From positions 1-7,340 of the forward strand of contig CASEPH010000420.1 in the NCBI GenBank assembly GCA_949289625.1: a stretch of DNA of 7,340 nucleotides. The letters run 5' to 3'. This stretch comes from an uncultured Clostridia bacterium (GTDB taxonomy: Bacteria; Bacillota_A; Clostridia; Oscillospirales; Oscillospiraceae). A program made the position numbers and the translations under genes. Below, in pieces: positions 4,938-7,340 of the stretch. Below the pieces are notes generated by a model. The model did not search any database. It worked only from the letters and a program-made list of their open reading frames with translations, and was not told the DNA's origin. How positions within the stretch are numbered: position 1 is the stretch's first letter; each line of letters starts with the position of its first letter.

Positions 4938-6182
4938 ATGGGCGACTTTTCTGGACGTCGGGTCCTGGTGGGCTGCGTGGTGTTTATCTTTGTAGTGATG
5001 AGCGGCAGCGGCCTTCATTCCGCTGGATACTCACTGCTTGCTCCGACATTTGGGATCTCTATGACGCTTCTCGGCAGCCTTACCATGGTCCTCACCGTCA
5101 GCGGGATCATCAGCGGTATACTGCTGACGTCACTCGAGAAGCGGTTCACGCTGAAAGGCGTTCTCTACTTTGACGCTGCCGTTTTTTACGCAGTAGCCGT
5201 CAGCGCAGTGATTGTCGGGAACAGGCTTTTCACGCTGCTGTTGTTTTTCTTCTCCATTGGTGCAACGCTCTCTCTGGGGGCTCAGGTCGCCATGACGGAG
5301 ATCATCTCGAACTGGTTCGTACAGGGACGGGCGCGGAGAATCTCCATGGTTTTGGGAGCGGCTTTGTTAGGGCAGGCCACCTATCAGTTTATCGGCGGAC
5401 AGATTTTTTCCAGGATGGACCTTCTTTCTGGCTGGGCCTTGCTCTATGCTGTAAATGGCACGATTTTACTGCTCTGCAACCGGTTTTTAATCATAGCTAC
5501 AAGACCAGAAGACATCGGCCAGACCCCTCTGGCAGATTTCTCCTGTAGCCTGCGCCGAGAGAAAACCTCCCCCACTTTGTCTTCAAAGGAAAAAGGCACT
5601 CTCTATTGTTCACCCATCTTTTGGCTCTGCTTGGTGGGAGATTGGTGCCTTGCTGGCGGAGTGAACTATATTACCATGTACGCAACTTCCTTTTTTGAGC
5701 AGAATGGGATTCCGCTGAGAGTATCCACGCTTATCCTCAGCTGCGCCACTATCAGTGCCGCTATTTTCTCTTTCCTGAACGGAAGGGTTATGAACGCTGT
5801 CGGTGTTCAGCGTTATGTACTCATTCTCCTCTGTGGTGTAATCTTGGGGAATCTGTCCATGCTCCTTTATGAGTACTGGCCGAGCGCTTTACTAATTCTT
5901 CTAATGGTTCTGTTTTACGGAATCGGCTATTCTGGTGCACACTGCATTAATATTGTCTCCGGCCTAATTTTTGACCCAGAGGATGCCGCCAACGCTAATT
6001 CGAAGATTTCCAGCATTGCTATGAGCGGAGGACTGCTTTTGCTTCCCCTCAGCGGATACTTAGTAGATCACTTTGGTTACTTTGCGGTTTACCTTGTGGT
6101 GATTTCCTTTGCTCTGCTCTCCTTGGTATGTTTTGAGGTGGCATTGATATTAGCAAAAAGACAGGGGAAAGAGATTTCATAA
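4938..6182 (+). CDS. MFS transporter, OFA / monocarboxylate-porter type
   Basis: A 414-residue inner-membrane major facilitator with two blocks of six hydrophobic segments (about 8-186 and 228-405) joined by a polar loop (195-226). ISNWFVQGRARR (123-134) and RPEDIGQTP (189-197) are typical of OFA/monocarboxylate-type MFS members, including oxalate:formate antiporter relatives. The usual motif A between segments 2 and 3 is degenerate (LEKRFTLKG, 66-74). The start is ATG 4938 with AAGGGAG (4924-4930) 7 bases upstream; an in-frame ATG at 4917 has no ribosome site. It follows a strong terminator by 60 bases and I see no convincing promoter in the gap. Together with the DASS protein it suggests uptake of one carboxylate and export or exchange of another, which is inference. 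Confidence 0.88.
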   Translation: MGDFSGRRVLVGCVVFIFVVMSGSGLHSAGYSLLAPTFGISMTLLGSLTMVLTVSGIISGILLTSLEKRFTLKGVLYFDAAVFYAVAVSAVIVGNRLFTLLLFFFSIGATLSLGAQVAMTEIISNWFVQGRARRISMVLGAALLGQATYQFIGGQIFSRMDLLSGWALLYAVNGTILLLCNRFLIIATRPEDIGQTPLADFSCSLRREKTSPTLSSKEKGTLYCSPIFWLCLVGDWCLAGGVNYITMYATSFFEQNGIPLRVSTLILSCATISAAIFSFLNGRVMNAVGVQRYVLILLCGVILGNLSMLLYEYWPSALLILLMVLFYGIGYSGAHCINIVSGLIFDPEDAANANSKISSIAMSGGLLLLPLSGYLVDHFGYFAVYLVVISFALLSLVCFEVALILAKRQGKEIS

Positions 6183-6213
6183 TACCAAAAAGCTCTCCCT
6201 TGTTATCTTCTCC

Positions 6214-6234
6214 TGACCCAAACCCTGACCCAAA
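6214..6234 (+). repeat. Left integrase arm-type repeat
   Basis: A 21-base block made of two TGACCCA units (6214-6220 and 6226-6232) spaced 12 bases apart. It matches the block at 6481-6501 in 19 of 21 positions and in the same orientation. The two blocks lie at nearly equal distances from the tRNA anticodon-loop sequence at 6348-6354: their midpoint falls at about 6357. This is the arrangement of arm-type sites bound by the N-terminal domain of tyrosine integrases. No protein-binding evidence is available. Confidence 0.6.
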
Positions 6235-6255
6235 TTGCTGAAAATCGTCGTGGAG

Positions 6256-6281
6256 CGGAGAGGAACAACCTCCGGGTTTTT
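6256..6281 (+). terminator. Weak candidate terminator after the MFS gene
   Basis: CGGAG (6256-6260) can pair with CTCCG (6270-6274) around a 9-base loop, followed by GG and TTTTT (6277-6281). The stem is only 5 bp and lies about 75 bases beyond the stop codon. It is the only hairpin with a T-run I see between the MFS gene and the attachment site. Confidence 0.3.
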
Positions 6282-6347
6282 GGCCGTTTCAGGCTCAAAA
6301 AGGTCCGGAAAGCACTGCAGCGTAGCGGATGGAGAAACCGATAACAG

Positions 6348-6392
6348 CTCATAACCCGGAGGTCGTTGGTTCAAGTCCAGCCCCCGCAACCA
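6348..6392 (+). other. Attachment-site core: 3' half of initiator tRNA-Met (CAT)
   Basis: Beginning with the anticodon loop CTCATAA (6348-6354) the sequence reads as a tRNA 3' half. The anticodon stem strand CCCGG is followed by a variable loop, then the T-arm GTTGG/TTCAAGT/CCAGC, acceptor strand CCCCGCA, discriminator A and an encoded CCA (6390-6392). CTCATAA flanked by CCC marks the initiator tRNA. The 5' half is absent: the five preceding bases AACAG cannot pair with CCCGG, and no TGCGGGG-like acceptor strand is present upstream. It is therefore not a working tRNA gene. Identity starting exactly at the anticodon loop is the usual mark of tyrosine-recombinase att sites, and the integrase gene lies 185 bases away. 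Confidence 0.85.
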
Positions 6393-6393
6393 C

Positions 6394-6429
6394 AAAAACG
6401 CCGTTTTCCAGCCGGAAAGCGGTGTTTTT
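6394..6429. terminator. Bidirectional hairpin terminator next to the tRNA half
   Basis: A 16-bp stem with two G-T wobbles pairs 6394-6409 with 6414-6429 around the loop AGCC. Five A residues begin the left arm and five T residues end the right arm, so it can act in either direction. It starts 1 base after the encoded CCA, where a tRNA gene's own terminator would sit, and suggests that the bases to the right serve as the tRNA's 3' flank after recombination. Confidence 0.75.
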
Positions 6430-6480
6430 CTCTGCCTTTTTGCAACTTTGGGAGACGTCCCCGTTTTCTGGACACTTGGG

Positions 6481-6508
6481 TGACCCAAACCGTGACCCAT
6501 ACGGGTCA
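6481..6508 (+). repeat. Right integrase arm-type repeat with inverted half-site
   Basis: Two TGACCCA units (6481-6487 and 6493-6499), 12 bases apart, repeat the block at 6214-6234 with two mismatches. An additional inverted GGGTCA (6503-6508) lies 4 bases after the second TGACCC. The block sits between the attachment core and the integrase gene, where arm-type integrase sites are expected. Confidence 0.6.
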
Positions 6509-6510
6509 AA

Positions 6511-6544
6511 AAACGGGCCCGGAGGCGGCATTTCCGTCTCCGGG
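6511..6544 (-). terminator. Rho-independent terminator of the integrase gene
   Basis: Read on the minus strand, an 11-bp stem (6544-6534 with 6528-6518, one G-T wobble) encloses a 5-base loop and is followed by CCCGTTTTTT (T-run at 6514 downward to 6509). It lies 32 bases after the integrase stop codon and stops transcription before the attachment core. Confidence 0.75.
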
Positions 6545-6576
6545 TCTTCGTTCTTTTTCGAGAAATTTTTGCTCTC

Positions 6577-7340
6577 TTACAGCGCCGTCGTCAGAACCTT
6601 CTCCATGGTCCTGGCCGCTTCCTTCTGGGCCGCTGTCGTGACATGGGCATAGGTGTCCAGGGTGAACCCTGCCGAGAAGTGTCCCAGCATGCCGGACACC
6701 GTCTTGATGTCCACGCCGTTCTGAAGCGCCAGCGTAGCGAACGTGTGCCGGAGGTCGTGGAATCGAACTCTGGGCAGCCCCGCCCGCTTCAGCACCCGAT
6801 GGAGCATATGGAGCACGCTGTCCGGAGAAATCGGGCCGCCGGTGGGTGAGGGGAATACCCAGGGACTGGAGCCGGTTTTCTTTCTCTGTTGTTTCAGAAC
6901 CTGGATGGTGTCCTCCGCCAAGGGCAATGTCCGGTAGGCGTTCTTCGTCTTGAGCGGAGCCTCCGTCACCTCACCGTTAATGCGAGCAACCTGCCGTTTC
7001 ACCCGGAGGTCACCGTGTTCGAAATCGATGTCCTCCCATTTGAGGCCAAGGAGTTCTCCCCGCCGGAGGCCAGTGGCCAGCTCCACGTAGTACATCTCGA
7101 AGACGCCGCTCTCTTTTGCCTCTCTAAGGAACGATGTCAGCTGCTCCACCGGCAGGGTTTTCATCTCCCGATGTTCCAGCTTCGGCGGGGCACAGCCCGC
7201 GGTGGGGTCTGCTACAATCAGCCGCTGCTCCTTCGCCAGTTTCATGGCCGAGGCGATGATCTGGTGGATGTTCCGCACGGTTTTGGGGCTCAGGCCCTTA
7301 GCCTGATGCTTGCTCTCAATTCGGTCCACCCGGCCTTTTT
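6577..7340 (-). CDS. Tyrosine integrase, N-terminus beyond the window
   Basis: The C-terminal part of a phage-type tyrosine recombinase that integrates and excises DNA at an attachment site. The visible part is about 253 residues; the frame stays open past 7340 (KGR before the internal GTG at 7329), so the true start and arm-binding domain lie outside. The end of the core-binding domain (LSPKTVRNIHQIIASAMKLA) precedes the catalytic domain. All catalytic residues are present, counted from the GTG at 7329: R89 in ATGLRRGE, K127 in LKTKNAYRTLPL, H191 and R194 in HDLRH, H217 in LGH, and nucleophile Y227 in TLDTYAH. It reads toward the tRNA-Met half-site, separated by its own terminator and the right arm repeat, so this is the probable target site. 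Confidence 0.92.
   Translation of the reverse strand, partial: KGRVDRIESKHQAKGLSPKTVRNIHQIIASAMKLAKEQRLIVADPTAGCAPPKLEHREMKTLPVEQLTSFLREAKESGVFEMYYVELATGLRRGELLGLKWEDIDFEHGDLRVKRQVARINGEVTEAPLKTKNAYRTLPLAEDTIQVLKQQRKKTGSSPWVFPSPTGGPISPDSVLHMLHRVLKRAGLPRVRFHDLRHTFATLALQNGVDIKTVSGMLGHFSAGFTLDTYAHVTTAAQKEAARTMEKVLTTAL

Noticed and set aside
6348..6392. A functional tRNA gene.
   Set aside because: Only the 3' half is present; the upstream bases cannot form the anticodon stem, D-arm or acceptor stem.
6177..6509. Minus-strand frame of 110 codons containing LDLNQRPPGYEL across the tRNA half.
   Set aside because: It is the antisense translation of the tRNA-Met half and the flanking repeats; such peptides are common mis-annotations, and no ribosome site is seen.
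6329..6652. Plus-strand frames running through the attachment region into the integrase gene.
   Set aside because: They cross a terminator hairpin, two repeats and antisense integrase sequence, with no protein-like features.

Overview
The window looks like accessory DNA from a Clostridia-class Firmicute, most likely an Oscillospiraceae-type gut anaerobe. The reasons are strong AGGAGG-type ribosome sites before almost every gene, moderate-to-high GC coding DNA, short AT-rich promoters, and hairpin-plus-T-run terminators. The organism assignment is inference; no marker gene is present.

Layout. Positions 1-200 hold no gene I can support but contain a run of four hairpins. Positions 206-1617 are a first transcription unit: operator and promoter, a zinc-free MDR oxidoreductase (318-1331), a small orphan protein (1349-1567) and a terminator. 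Positions 1629-2448 carry an HxlR-type regulator (1695-2378) with two fused winged-helix domains, its own promoter and a terminator. Positions 2395-4878 are a second unit: operator and promoter, a classical SDR oxidoreductase (2535-3311), a DASS/SLC13-type anion transporter (3378-4808) and a strong terminator. An MFS transporter of the OFA/monocarboxylate type follows (4938-6182). Positions 6183-6576 contain no gene but hold a recombination site: the 3' half of an initiator tRNA-Met, flanked on both sides by matching TGACCC-type repeats. A leftward tyrosine integrase (6577 to beyond 7340) runs off the right edge.

How it works together. The key observation is that the same bipartite sequence, AAAAGTAAG then 12 bases then AAAAGTGCGTACTT, lies upstream of both oxidoreductase units. 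In both places a TATA-like -10 box sits at exactly the same distance. The regulator gene lies between the two units. The simplest reading is a small regulon: a single-chain pseudo-dimeric HxlR protein senses a compound or a redox/electrophile signal and switches on two dehydrogenases/reductases plus at least one carboxylate-type transporter. The substrate cannot be read from the sequence. The cargo abuts an attachment site and integrase, so it probably travels on, or next to, an integrative element.
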